From Tethya wilhelma (taxonomy: Eukaryota > Porifera > Demospongiae > Tethyida > Tethyidae), in assembly GCA_964030475.1 (NCBI GenBank), contig CAXIPT010000001.1, forward strand, positions 16,479,712 through 16,543,711: DNA of 64,000 bases, written 5' to 3'. Under the pieces are notes generated by a model. The model saw only the letters and a list, made by a program, of their open reading frames with translations. It ran no database searches and was not told the DNA's origin. Shown in pieces: positions 45,665 through 58,377 of this stretch. A program made the translations under genes and the position numbers. Each line of letters begins with the position of its first letter. Position 1 is the first letter of the stretch.

Positions 45665-48600
45665 ATGTCCCTAAAGAAGAGGTTGTCTCGAGTGAGATCA
45701 TTTCCTGAAGATGTTGCCAAGAGACTTGCTGAGAGTGGTCTACTTACCTGTAAGGTACATCTTCCATTGATTGAGTTCTACTTGCATTCATAGGGAGTCC
45801 TCTTTGAGCTTTCGAAATATAATACTGCCAGGATTTCCTCACCAAAACACCTTTGGAGCTAATGAATACACTGGACTACACACTGCCTCAGATACATACT
45901 TTTACTTCTGATGTTTGCAGAGCTATTGCTCCTACCTCTACGACAGTAAGTGAGAAATTATACTTGCATGTGCACAATATGGTAATTTGTGCTACTTCTG
46001 CTCCAGAGGAGGTACGACATGAGTGTGCCGTTGCTGAGCTGGCAAGTTCGTTAATTACATTCCAATCACGTGACCGCAATACTTCACAATGAGAGTTGAT
46101 CACATGTACCCGTTTGCCAGCTCAGCAAAGGCGCACTCATGTCGTCCCCCTCTGCTTCTGCTCTACGTGTGCATGAACTCTGAACTCTTGTACATACCTT
46201 TATGTAACCATATAACATTGTTACAAAGAAAATGAAAATGTGATCACTTACTCACTTTAGGTTCTCACTCTGGCAAAGGAGAGGAAAGGGAAAGAACCGT
46301 TTCAACCCACTCACCTGAGCAGCCTGGATGCAGCTCTCCATGGTGGTCTACCTTGTGGAACTATCACAGAAGTGAGTATGTAGTACATTCTCATTGTGTC
46401 CTGAGTTATAGTTGCAAAAACAAGCATGTTTATACCTATACACTTGTTTTTGGGAAGGTCACCGGTCCACCTGGATGTGGCAAGACCCAACTGTGCCTTC
46501 AGCTGAGTGTGGTGGCTGCTCTACCTTCTAGAATGGGTGGTAGAGGTGTACATGTGGTGTATGTTGACACCGAATCGACATTCAATGCTGAGAGGTAAGT
46601 AGTGGTGCAGCTGTAGCTAGGTGTTCTTCCCCTCTTGCATCAACACTCCAACACTCAATACTCTGGGGTATACCTAAACTTTAGAGAAAAATTGTTAGCA
46701 CATCCAAAAGCTGTGTGCTGCATGCAGTCTAAAAAAAAAATAGCCAACACACCACCATGACATGATGTCATTAGTCAGATGTGATTCTCACACCATGGAC
46801 AGTGTGTATTAACAGTGACAGCTGGTGTATACAACACCAGTGGTCTAGAAGTTTCTCTAGCTCCCCCCTCTGGGCCAACGTACCCCCATCGATCAATTCA
46901 TTAAATGCCTTTTTTGGAATGGTAAATTAATTGCATCAGCAGTGATTCTCTTGCATAAACAACAAATAATAGTACCACAATAATTTGAATTAAATCAACA
47001 ACAAAAAACAACAGATATGTGACCGACCAACTGACCACCCTTAGCTACTAGAATGTGAGCAACATCCTGTGGGTGCTACATACACACTAATGGAATGTCC
47101 CCCCTCATCATGTGGCTGGCCACATTTTCCCATGAAGACAATCATCTTGTTTGTTTTTGCTGTGTTTGGTAGGAAGGAGATTGCTTTAGTTTTTTACTAA
47201 TGTGACTAGCATTTAGCTATATCCACTGATGCACTAACCAATAAAATTTATTACTTTATAATTCTAGTCATTGCTTTTTGACAGGGTCTGAAGTGATGTC
47301 TTGTCTTAGAATATCAATAGCGCTGTTTATGTTTCCAGAACAATTGTGTCATTACAGACACAACTCTGCTACTGATCACTTTAAAAAAATTTTATTACAA
47401 TTGCATATTTTGTATCTATAGGCTTTTGGACATTGCAAAATCGAGATATCCCGATCACTTTTCATCATTCGAGGATCTTGCAGCTCTTGCAAGTAATGTG
47501 CACGTCTTCACAGAGCTCACTGGTGCAAGCTTCATGAGAAGACTGGAGCAGTTGGAAGAGTTTGTGGTGGAGAAGAAGGTTGGTCTGATCATTGTGGACT
47601 CCATAGCTTCCATCATGAGGAAGGAGTGTGACACATCCTCAAAGAGAGGTGTAGCAGAGAGGGCCTCACTGTTGGCCCAACAGGCACTGAGACTAAAGTG
47701 AGTTTTAAGTATTTTGTTTTTTTCTTCTTCTTTTTTTTTTCCTTCTTCTTTTTTTTCTTTCTGGGCATATCAGGAGTGCATACTCTTGAGTAAGTATGTG
47801 GATGTGAGTGGGCCTATTATGTTGTGATAGGACTGATACCTGAGCAATGGAGGGTGACGTATAGGAGTGCTAATTGATATAATGTTATTGTTGTCTGCAT
47901 ATTTGATTACATATGACCACGGATCTTATTGTGTCACCCTCACCTGTCGTGTAAACAACAGTGTACCTATGGGCGCACTAAGATTACAGTATGCATTCTG
48001 TTTGTGTAGGTACTTGGCGGAAGCACTCATGATTCCTGTAAGTTGACGTTGCTAGTTACGGGTGATCACTCGGAGTTGATTTTATCTGAGGTTTCCTTTT
48101 CAGAATCATACCATTTTGGACCAAATTATCGACTGTCAATTTATGATAATTGTTTCAACCTTTTAGTATTGTTTCCGACCTTCCACAGGTTGTTGTGACC
48201 AATCAAATCACAACACAGTTGTCACATGACTCAGATGAGAGCGTGGTGACTGCAGCTCTCGGCAACTCATGGTCTCACTGCATGAACACCAGAATCTCTC
48301 TGGAGTACAGGCCACGAGGAAAGAGAAAGGTATACCTTCATAATCACACCACCCAGCCCGCACAAAATCACACACTTGTACATGAAACCATGATTGTTCC
48401 ATAACAATGAGATCACAAATCTTGCAGTTGACGGTTGCTAAGAGCCCACTTTGTGGACAAGAAGGCTTTCTTGTGAGCATTGAAGAGAGAGGTGTGGTGC
48501 TTGATCTGGTGTCTACAGGTACAAGACTGAACTCAATTGAGACTGCATGGGTATAATCGTATGATGGACTGTATTCTATAGCTTGTATTGTGTAAAAATT

Positions 48601-48762
48601 TTAGATGAATTATCGGGAGAACAAGCACTGCAATCGTGTGGAGATCCAAGCACCCTCTCACTGGCTGTTCACACCGACATCCACACAGGTCAATTGACTA
48701 TGATAAAATTAATACACCATTCCTATACTTCATGGCATGCAATATCTCCCTCACATGCATAG
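45665..48762 (+). CDS. RAD51B: RAD51B recombination mediator
   Basis: RAD51B is a RAD51 paralogue in the BCDX2 complex that supports homologous recombination. Exons: 45665-45754 (MSLKKRLSRV, VAKRLAESGLLTC), 45832-45945 (DFLTKTPLELM), 46261-46371 (LSSLDAALHGGLPCGTITE), 46458-46594 (Walker A GPPGCGKTQLCLQLS; VVYVDTESTFNAER), 47422-47697 (LLDIAKSRYPDHF; Walker B region VGLIIVDSIASIMRKE), 48010-48037, 48189-48329 (VVTNQITTQLS, AALGNSWSH), 48428-48518 (AKSPLCGQEGFLVSI) and a last exon from 48605. All joins are in phase. VRKE/MRKE after the Walker B strand and AALGNTWSH distinguish RAD51B from RAD51C/D. ATP-binding motifs are intact. The C-terminal end is uncertain: I carried the last exon to its first stop. 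Confidence 0.9.
46004..46154. mobile_element. Family B MITE in a RAD51B intron, perfect 9-bp target duplication
   Basis: The terminal inverted repeats are as in the copy at 38514 (cagaggaggtacgacatgag / catgtcgtccccctctg, inner gccagctcagcaaaggcgc). The flanks 45995-46003 and 46155-46163 are both cttctgctc. The 9-base duplication and long arms fit a Mutator-type (MULE-derived) MITE. Confidence 0.88.
46595..47421. other. Long RAD51B intron
   Basis: About 830 bp between the Walker A exon and the LLDIAKSRY exon. I see nothing recognisable in it beyond AT-rich sequence. Confidence 0.5.
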
Positions 48763-48930
48763 TAGGTTTGAGAGTAGAATATCCTGGCCAGCTAAACTAA
48801 GGATATAAATTATGATTTAATTTTCAGCTCATCTTCTTGAAACACTGCAGTATATAACTTGTAATACAGGTTTGAAATTTCAAAATGCATGACATACAGT
48901 AGTAGATGTTTGGACTTTGTAGTAGCATTT

Positions 48931-49862
48931 TTACGTAGCCAATCTGGGATCGCTTTGTAGTCTCCTCTGTAGATCCATGTACTTCACTGGAGCTGTTGCT
49001 TTGTGTCTGAAAAAATTAATATAAAGATAACAATTAATATCCAAAATGATATAGAATAAGAGGGATCTTTCATAGAAAGAGAAAGATCGAAGAATTAACT
49101 GATTAATAAGACTAGGTTATTTCCAGCAGTTCCCCTACTCACAACAACAGTTATTGAGAGCCATAGCCTAAATACTGTTATTATACCTCAGGTATGACCA
49201 TAATACACTACCAAGAAAGAGGTTTGTTAATATAAAAACTAATCCTACATCTTTCATAATAAGTAACCGTTATTTCCAAGTATATGATGCTAAAAGGATG
49301 TGTGTGGTTCCATCTTCATGTACAGTACATGGACACAATACTATCTCTTAAGGTATAGGGAGACGTTGGGACTCCTGAGGTCATAGTCTAGTCTAGACCC
49401 AAATATTTATCTGTCATGTGACCGTGCATGTCCCATGATACAACTGTCAGACAATGGTCAGATTTTATTTAAGTATAGAAGGAAGCCTAGTGTGGAAATG
49501 AGGTTAGCCAAGAACCTTTGACCATGAGAAAAATCTTGAGAAAAGTATGTAGCTACTTTGGATTACCTCCACTATAGTCTTGTCTAGCCAGACCCCTTAC
49601 ACTCCACTTACACAGCTCCCAAGATAATATAGTTACATATAGTTACCTGTTTAGCCTCTGTTCAAGAATGTGTATTCTGAACATGGCCTCATTGCAGTAG
49701 GAGACATAGTCCGCCTCTTCCTCCTTGGTCACGGAGCCCTGCTTGGACTTGTACCATCCCTGCTTCCGTTGTAGATCATCAGTTTCTTGTTCGAATCTGG
49801 CTTGAATGATGTTGGCCATGTCCACTAGACGAGTGCGAAGGTCTTGCAGGCAATCCTGAATG

Positions 49863-49894
<32 letters not shown>

Positions 49895-51910
49895 TGCATA
49901 TACTGCATGTAATGCCATATTTTGGTGCATTAAGTATGTTTTTTATCGCCCATTATCTGTCATTAAGCTTGCAGCACACGCTATAAAGTGGCAGGATAGG
50001 TTTTTCTGCATGCTTTGAGTTATCACATAATTTATACCAATTATTGCTGTTTCAGCTGTTGTTAAGTGTAAATGTGATGCTGGTGTTAATATTATGTGAT
50101 GAGTCCAATTTCATATAATTCCCAGTGAATATGTATATTAGCTTGAATTTGCCCATGCGCTATTGAAATACAGTCACTTTCCACAGAGCTATAGTTTGCG
50201 TATACAGGAGGTGAAAACTCTTGGCAATATCTAGATTACTAAACTGATCATGACTATTGGAATATTATTTTAATAATCACTCCTAATCAATTTGGTGTAG
50301 TACCTACATGGATTGAGGGGATTCCAACAATATGTATGGCTAACTCAAATGTAGCCATTAAAGTTTGCCATTAGTGATGGGAAATTTTGAAGTATATCGT
50401 GCACATCATGTGGAGGGAGTGTGTATGTAAAAGGATGCAGTTGTGGCTATCTCACAATCACCTCAGGGATTGCTACTTGAAAACAAAATAATTGCAATTT
50501 TTAAAACTCAATAACAAGAGCAATGGGTATTTTCAAGTCTAGGAAAAGGGTACTTCTATTAATAACAGCCATTGTCATTGTGAAAACCACAAGCATTTCC
50601 CACAAACAGGAACCAACTCATGCACAGCGTGGATTCACACTCTGGTTGATGATGACACACTCACCTTTTCCACTTCCTCTTTCTGGTGCCTAGTAAGAGT
50701 TGGAGGGTCTCCTACTCTAGCCAGAAATGGAGCGAGGTAGTCCATCTCTTTCTCCTTGCGGATGCGCTCCTCCTCGGCCAGTCTCATCTGGAGCTCCTGG
50801 CGGTGGACGCGGGCTGTCTCATTGCGGTCCACATCGTAGACAGAGATGGTGAGAGAGGGCTTCAGCTCCTCTTGGTAGCGCAACTCTAGGATGTGCTGTG
50901 TCTGTTTGNTGTGTGTGTGTGTGTGTGTTGCATACTGCATGTAATGCCATATTTTGGTGCATTAAATATGTTTTTATCGCTCATTATCTGTCATTAAGCT
51001 TGCAGCACACGCTATAAGGTGGCAGGATAGGTTTTTCTGCATGCTTTGAGTTATCACATATAGTTTATACCAATTATTGCTGTTTCAGCTGTTGTTAAGT
51101 GTAAATGGGATGCTGGTGTTAATATTATGTGATGAGTCCAACTTCATAATTCCCAGTGAATATGTATACTAGCTTGAAATTGCCCATGTGCTATTAATAA
51201 AAATACAGTCACTTTCCACAGAGCTATAGTTTGCATATACAGGAGGTGAAAACTATTGGCAATATCTAGATTACTAAACTGATCACGACTATTAGAATGT
51301 TAGTCTAATAATCACTCCTAATCCAATATGTATGGCTAACTCAAATGTAGCCATCATAGTTTGCCATTTTTGATGGGAAATTTTAAAGTATATTGGTGCA
51401 CATTGTGTGGAGGGAGTGTGTACGTAAAAGGATGCAGTTGTGGCTATCTCACAATCACCTCAGGGATTGAAACTTGAAAACAAAATAATTGCAATTTTTA
51501 AAACTCAATAACAAGAGCAATGGGTATTTTTATGTCTAGGAAAAGGGTACTTTTTAAGATTACTATTAATAACAGCCATTGTCATTGTGAAAACCACAAG
51601 CATTTGCCACAAACAGGAACCAACTCATGCACAGTGTGGATTCACACTCTGGTTGATGACACACTCACCTTTTCCACTTCCTCTTTCTGGTGCCTAGTGA
51701 GAGTTAGAGGGTCTCCTACTCTAGCCAGAAAGGGAGCGAGGTAGTCCATCTCTTTCTCCTTGCGGATGCGCTCCTCCTCGGCCAGTCTCATCTGGAGCTC
51801 CTGGCGGTGGACGCGGGCTGTCTCATTGCGGTCCACGTCGTAGACAGAGATGGTGAGAGAGGGCTTCAGCTCCTCTTGGTAGCGCAACTCTAGGATGTGC
51901 TGCGTCTATT

Positions 51911-51965
<55 letters not shown>

Positions 51966-54551
51966 AGTGTTTGTTATTAGTGAACACCAAGTTACCTTCA
52001 GTTATTCAGCAGCTATATAATATAGGTGCTGTGTTAGTAGATACTAAGGAGCTTATTAGCTCCTGGTTATAGCCCATAGGTGTATATAAATAACCATGAA
52101 ATTGTATACCGTATAGCGGGAAATTTTCGTGGGGGAAAATTTTTGCGTTTTCGTCTTGAATAGAAATTCGCGGGGAAAATTTTCGTGGAATGTGTCTCAA
52201 CTATACGTGACGACCACATACCTTACAAATTTCGTGGGGGAAAATTTTCGCGGAAAGCTGCCAAACCGCGAAATTCGCAAAAATTTTCCCCCACGAAAAT
52301 TTCCCGCTATACGGTACTTTTATGATGAAACCAGACTAGGCTGGTGGTGAAAGTACGTGTTAATCACATATGGAGTACAGAGTACTTGATATTTAGTACC
52401 TATATCTGTTTGATAGCTACATCCTGAACAGTCAGGAATATTCTGGGTTAAGTAAAGTGGTAAGCACAAATTACATTTGCACCTAACCATATATACCTCT
52501 TTCTCTGAGGCTCTGATTGAAGCTATACTCTCCTCTTGAGCTCTGACCAGTCCTTCAAGCTGTTCAAACAACACCCTATTCTTGGGATCATGTACGTATG
52601 GATCAACCTACACAAAGAACACCTCAATCACAATGACTCATTTTGTGTGAATACGATACAGTCCCACATAAATACTTACCTGATATGCTGTTGTCATTTC
52701 TGGTTCAAACTTGAGAGTGAATGCCTGGTCTCCAATTTGAGGTGGGATGACATACTCCCTAGTGGAAGGAGTGATACGGTTCTCTTCAAGATGGTAGACG
52801 ACCTTGATCCGGTTCTCTCTCAGTAGGAATGTTCTCTCTGCCACATCACTGTTTGGTGGGATGGCAGGGTTGTGTTCAAATCTCTCTACAATCTTAACAA
52901 TGGGCCGTTTGTTTTTCTGGCTTGCTGGTTCAAATTTTTTCGTCGGCTTTTCGTAAGTTACGTGACGATAAGAGAGAAAGTCGGCTCTCTTTTCAAAGTG
53001 CTCTACCATCTCAGTTGCCATCAGCTCACGTTTAGCCAGTCCATCCACCCGGACTCTGAGATCAAGGATGTATGTTAAGGTCAAGACCCAAAAGGATAGG
53101 GTATATTTTGATAGACTTACTCTGAGTAGAAGAGCATCCTCCTGTTGGCTGGTCGTAGGGAGCCAGACTCATGATGGACGTGTTCTGGATCAAAGGATAC
53201 ATTGGAAATTTAAAGCATATGTAACTATAGTCTATAGTGCAATGTACTGTGTGCTGTGGAGTTCTACACACACCAGTCCACACATATTATGATAAGTTGT
53301 CTTCTTATACCTTTGAGTGCTCTCTCTCTGCCAGCTGTGAACGACTCAATGATCTCACCACTTCTAGGATTCTCAACCCTGCTCAACAGACAGTCCTTGC
53401 GATGTTTGAACATATTCTTCACTTGAATTTTGCTTCTTCCTGTATCCATACAATAAAACAACACCTCACCCTCACACTGCAACACAACTATATGGTACAA
53501 TCATACTTGCTGTGTCCTCAAAGACAGTCAGTTTGCTGACTAGGCCATCTTGGTTGAGGTATTCTGCATACTTCTCCAACTTGGCACGATAGTAGAGGAC
53601 GGTCTTCTTCCCCTTGGGACACCTCGTCTCTAAATCTACAGATACCGTCCGTCGTATATTGGACAATTAATGTCCATGCACTGAAATCAGTACACACACA
53701 TGAAGTTTCACAATCAATATTGTTTACCTCTTGGTGAGATTGATATTGACATCACCCAGGATGGTGGAAGCTGGAAATCATCTTTGACATGCTCTTCCTT
53801 TTTTTCACATACAATACATAGAAAGAATCGCCAACCTATCAAAAAAGTAAAGTCACAAACTTTATGCTACATGCATACCTCATTGTCTTCTTCCTCCCCA
53901 TGGTCAAACTTGGACTCCTCTCCCGGCACCACTAGTAGGGGCTTGTCAATGTTGGGGAAGAAGAACTCCCACTTTGTAGCATCTCCAAGATCATAGAACA
54001 TGTTCTAGGTGGAATGGCCAATGGAATAGAAAGGATGATAACATTGTGCTAGGTGAGTTTAGAAGTTGTGTGTAGCTAAACATATTTGCACTAGACTAAC
54101 CTGGACTCCTTGTGAACAGTCTTGCATGTTCACCCAGTAGTTCTTGTGGTTCCAGAGTGTTTCAATGCCCAGGTACTGGTCCCAGTCCAGCGGATGGTCC
54201 TCTCCTGTGGTGGGCTCTATAAAGAAACTCTGTGCCACCTCTCTCTTGCCGGAGAGGACCAGGATCCAGCAGTGATATCGGAGGCCATGGTACTTGTCAG
54301 GAGGTGGAGCTTCTGCTTCCTGTTTAGGTACATGTGTGCGTGTGCATTCAGGCATTTCAAAGTACATGTGTGTATATTGAGAGATTATAATTATACGTAC
54401 GGCAAGCTTTGCATCTTCCTCTTCCTTCTTCTTTCGTTCCTCCTCTTCGAGTCGGGCCTTTTCTTTTGCTAGTTGTCTCCTCTCAAACCCTGAGGTGAGA
54501 TCTCGGGGAGGACGAACAGTATAGCGACTCTTTTGATCCTCCTTTGCTTCT

Positions 54552-54636
<85 letters not shown>

Positions 54637-55367
54637 CCTCCTTCTCTAAGAGAAGAGGACATGTCTTTCTGGTTTGATTCAGCAACGTGATGTCCTCGGT
54701 TGCATAGCCACACACACAGTAGGCATCATAGCCCACACCAATCAAGAGAGAGCAAAGGAGGACAGCATAATCAAAGCAATTGCCTTCCTGATGCCTCAAT
54801 ACAGTTGTAGGCGAAGTCAGAGTGCTGGGCTGCATGACATTAACACATTAAATCACACATGTACAACATCAAAGTGTGGCGGAACCACTTACCAATTCAT
54901 TTGGTTCCTCTAGTGGTTTGTAGGTGAGATAGTCTGCTACAAAAGCAGCACAGCTGTCGTAATCATAGAGCTCTTTGTGTGGCAGGTATGTGGGCCTCAA
55001 GTAAGTGCAAATGAACTTCTACAAAAACAGTTTGAATGAAGAAGTTAAATATGTTGCACACATTCCTCTGGATCCTTTTACCTCCACTCCACATTCGTTG
55101 AGGGGTCTGAGCAAGAGGACCTTCCTATCTCCGTACAGCTGTCTAAACTGCCTCTGGAAGTTCTCACAGTAGCTCAACAGGAGTTTCTCTTTCTTGTTGT
55201 TTGTCTTGTAGGAGTCTGGTGTCTGGTCACCACTCTCCGGGAGGCTGCATGCAAACACATTGACAAGATTTCGGTAGCTAAATCAGTGACAGTGCACCAC
55301 AACCAACTCACTCGATTGTAGGAACCTCCACTTTGATCTGGTCGAGATCACTTTGAAGACGCTCCAT
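48931..55367 (-). CDS. DRC7: Dynein regulatory complex subunit 7 (CCDC135/Lobo)
   Basis: DRC7 is part of the nexin-dynein regulatory complex of motile cilia and flagella. The start is ATG 55367 (MERLQSDLDQIKVEV) and the stop is TAA 48931. Exons read in order: 55020-55243 (LLSYCENFQRQFRQLYG), 54895-55018 (LPHKELYDYDSCAAF), about 54640-54835 (GNCFDYAVLLCSLLIGVGYD), 54410-54560, 54105-54320 (WNHKNYWVNMQDCSQGVQ), 53880-54003, about 53505-53640, 53308-53440, 53123-53185, 52680-53058 (KRADFLSYRHVTYEKP), 52500-52600, 51669-51905, 50665-50901, about 49660-49858 (YCNEAMFRIHILEQRLNR) and 48931-49006 (HKATAPVKYMDLQRRLQSDP). The transglutaminase-like papain-fold block around GNCFD is typical. The exons at 51669 and 50665 are near-identical duplicates. 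It is head-to-head with the iRhom, 200 bp apart. Confidence 0.92.
49893..51963. repeat. Tandem duplication (~1 kb units) including one DRC7 exon
   Basis: Unit 1 (about 49893-50929) and unit 2 (about 50930-51963) align along their whole length with scattered small indels. Each holds a 237-base exon and each ends in a TG microsatellite. Another TG run lies at 49865-49892, so every junction falls in a TG repeat. Confidence 0.9.
52109..52314. mobile_element. Family C MITE with CCGTATAGCGGG termini and TA duplication
   Basis: The ends ccgtatagcgggaaattttc and gaaaatttcccgctatacgg are long inverted repeats, with internal repeats of the gggaaaattttcg motif. TA flanks on both sides fit a Tc1/mariner-superfamily MITE. 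It lies in a DRC7 intron. Confidence 0.85.
54556..54633. repeat. CA microsatellite in a DRC7 intron
   Basis: About 39 CA units with one interruption. It separates the exon containing GNCFDYAVLLCS from the Lys/Glu-rich linker exon, and nearly fills that intron. Confidence 0.9.
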
Positions 55368-55567
55368 TTGTGTTTCGCTTTGATGTGCTTTGTTAGGAAA
55401 ATCGCGCTTGTTGTCTGGCAACGAGATCACGTGATCGAATCGCCCACGCGCGCGGATATCCCGGATATCGCCGCGCCGGTCCCTGCATAATAGAAGGCGT
55501 GGCTCTGTGTTGTGCCTTGTCATATGACAAGCGTGGGTGGAGCTCACCATAGCTTACAAAGAGATTC

Positions 55568-55802
55568 ATGATGGCAACAAGCACTGCAGATTACAACATG
55601 TACACTGAAAATTTCGAGCCGTCTGCTCCTCCACCGACAGAAGAATACCCCCCGCCGACCTACCAATCCGTGGCAAACAACAGATTCGGTGGAAACAGAG
55701 ATGGAGGAAGGTCTTTGACAAGATCTCTCGCATATGCCGGTATGTTTTCCATGGTTTTCAATGTCAATTGCATAACACAGATTGGTAGGCCTATAATTAG
55801 TA

Positions 55803-55859
<57 letters not shown>

Positions 55860-58377
55860 AAATATTTTAGACTGATTCTTAACTCTTGTTGTAGTATCTT
55901 AAAATTAACATAATTTATCCATGCAGGAAATGCAGTTGGCAGATTCTTTGGATTGCATGATGAGGAGATACAAATTTGGCAACGTACTGGTACTCTGCCA
56001 CGAAACAATGCAGCTCTTGGTTATGCCATAGTCCCTGAAGGTCATGAAATGGGAGGCCAACAGGGACCTGGTGTGGCTGAAGTCATAGTGACTCCTGAAA
56101 TCGAAACAAGTCCCTTGTCATCTCCACAACGCCAATCCCGTGCTCAAAGAGTAACCAGCACTCTTTCACGAACAATTAGAAGAGTTCGACGGAAAAAATC
56201 ACCAACCAGGGAAGAAGTTATGAAAACTCTACCCAAATTTTGGCCGATAATGACAATAGTCATTGCCATCATTGAAGTTGGACTACTGATTGCTGTAATT
56301 GTCACACAAGGATTAGCTCCAATTCGCTTTACACCAGAAACCGACTTTACAACTGTTGTAGGATTCACAAACGTAACGGAGAGTGTCAGTCGAAGCATCG
56401 TGCCAAACTTTTTCATTGGGTCATCCAAGTCTGGTTTGGTACACACTGGAGCCATGTATGCACCTGTGAGTCAGTAAATCATTGTAATTACTAGTTGTAT
56501 ACCATATAGTGGGAAAGTTTCGCAGCCAAACTTTTGTGGATGTCTCTAGTTAAGCATTTTGCAGATCACGATCCCATCCGAGAAAAATTCTTCCATAAAA
56601 TGCATATACGTATGGGCTCACGCACAGCTCATCCGCGAAAGTTAAACAGCTGTGAAAACCGCTAAAGTTAAACCCCATGAAACTTTCCCGCTATGATGGT
56701 ACTATGTTGCATGATCTTCGACCATGATTGATTTTGCAGTGTATCAGGGAGAATATTGAATTTCAAGTGTCCCTTGCCAGGGACCGTATAGCAGAGGACA
56801 ATGAATTGCGATGCTGTAAATCCTCTAGTGGTCAGTGCGGCATGGTACCTCGAGATGAGTGAGTTATGAGTAGATATAATATTATTGTATAGTCATATTT
56901 GGTAATGATGTGTGTACACATGTTTGTAACTAGCTATCAATGGTACAATATCTTTGTATTCTTCTGTACTAAAAGTTCACACATGTTGTACAATGTCACA
57001 CATGAATGGGGCTTTTTATGTCTCCTAATATGCTTCAACTCTTTACGTGCTTTCAAAGATGTGTTGAACAACTTTATCCTTGAGTAGATGGCATTCGTGG
57101 TGCTCTCAATTGGAGCATATGTTCACCATTATATCATTGTTTCAGCCACATTACCATGTACATGTACATGTATGTATGCACAAATACATGTGTACACACA
57201 CACACACATAATACAGTTGTACAGGTGTACATGGGGGAAATATATTGGGCGGTGCCAGCCGATGTCGTGAGGAGCTGAACCAGACCTCTGACTGCTCTGA
57301 GGGTGTGACACTCCACCCATGTTGTATCGGTCTTCTAGGAGATTGCGTCATCACCAATGAAGACAACTGCACCTTTCAAGAAGGCTCCTGGCATCCCGAT
57401 AAACTGCTGTGTAGTGAAGTGGGCACTGATTGTTTCAACGGGATCTGTGAGCTCACCTGGATAGGGAAGACTATTGGAGAGGTGCCGGATCAAGGCATAC
57501 GATTCTTAGCTGCAATATTTCTCTACGATGGAGTAATCCATTTGATACTTATTGCGTTGTTCAAGTTGTATAACAGTTGGAGCATTGAGCGGAGAATTGG
57601 GTAAGTGAAGTTTGCATATTTTTGAAATTGATGCCAGTAGTAATAATTAAGGACTGAACATCCACAATTAATATCATGTTTGCAGATGGTTAAGATTTAC
57701 ATGTGTTTACGTTGTGTCTGGTGTTGGTGGGTTTTTGTTGAGTGGAATTTTTGATGCCACCAGTGTATCAGTAAGTCTTACGAAATGTTTCTATTGGAAA
57801 TAATTAATGAACCCCTATCTTTCAACCAAACAATTTTCTGTTATTCCAGGTTGGTGGTTCAGGTGCTTTGTTTGGCCTTTTTGGAGTTCTTCTTGTTGAA
57901 CTGTTACAAGGTTGGAAGTGGGTCAAAAGGCCCTGTGTGGAACTGATCAAGTTGTTGGTTCTCATCATCATTCTACTTGGTACATCATTGAATCACCGGA
58001 TTTAGAGTATAAATTGTTATACTATGCACAATGTCATGCATTTTCTTGTCCTTTCCACAGCTGTTGGTACTCTACCGTACATTGACAACTTTTCACAGAT
58101 AGGAGGATTCATCTTTGGTGTTTTGGCCTCCTTTATTTTTGTCCCCTACATCACTATTGGAAAATGGGACAAAGCAAAGAAGCTCTGTCTTCTCTGCACA
58201 GCATTGCCGATAATACTAGCTCTGTTCCTTGTTGGCTTTGTTGTATTCTACAATTTGCCCGACCCTGACTTTTGTTTTCCCTATTGTGGCTATATCAACT
58301 GCATCCCATATACCAGCACATTCTGTGATGACTTCATTACAAGTGTTCTCTCTGGCATAATACCTGGAACCAAATAA
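55568..58377 (+). CDS. iRhom-type (RHBDF-like) rhomboid-family membrane protein
   Basis: iRhoms are ER/Golgi pseudoproteases that escort ADAM17 and handle EGF-family ligands. Exons: 55568-55739, 55927-56465, 56740-56858, 57259-57600, 57686-57770, 57850-57979 and 58061-58377. The cytosolic N-terminus is Pro/Ser-rich (PPPTEEYPPPTYQS) and shorter than in vertebrates. After TM1 comes the iRhom homology domain (GLAPIRFTPETD; HPCCIGLLGDCVITNEDNC; VPDQGIRFLAAIFLYDGVIH), then the rhomboid helices (YVVSGVGGFLLSGIFDATS, VGGSGALFGLFGVLLVELLQ, LPYIDNFSQIGGFIFGVLAS). The C-terminus matches iRhom (YCGYINCIPYT). The usual iRhom GPxGS motif is GGSG here, retaining the active-site serine context. The His of the active site (NFAH in human iRhom) is Gln (NFSQ), so protease activity is unlikely. 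Confidence 0.85.
56502..56699. mobile_element. Diverged family C MITE in an iRhom intron
   Basis: The ends ccatatagtgggaaagtttc and gaaactttcccgctatgatgg are inverted repeats related to the element at 52109, with TA on both flanks. The middle differs. Confidence 0.7.

Noticed and set aside
52109..52314. Inverted repeat considered as a structured non-coding RNA gene
   Set aside because: TA flanks, a related copy at 56502 and intronic placement are better explained by a MITE.
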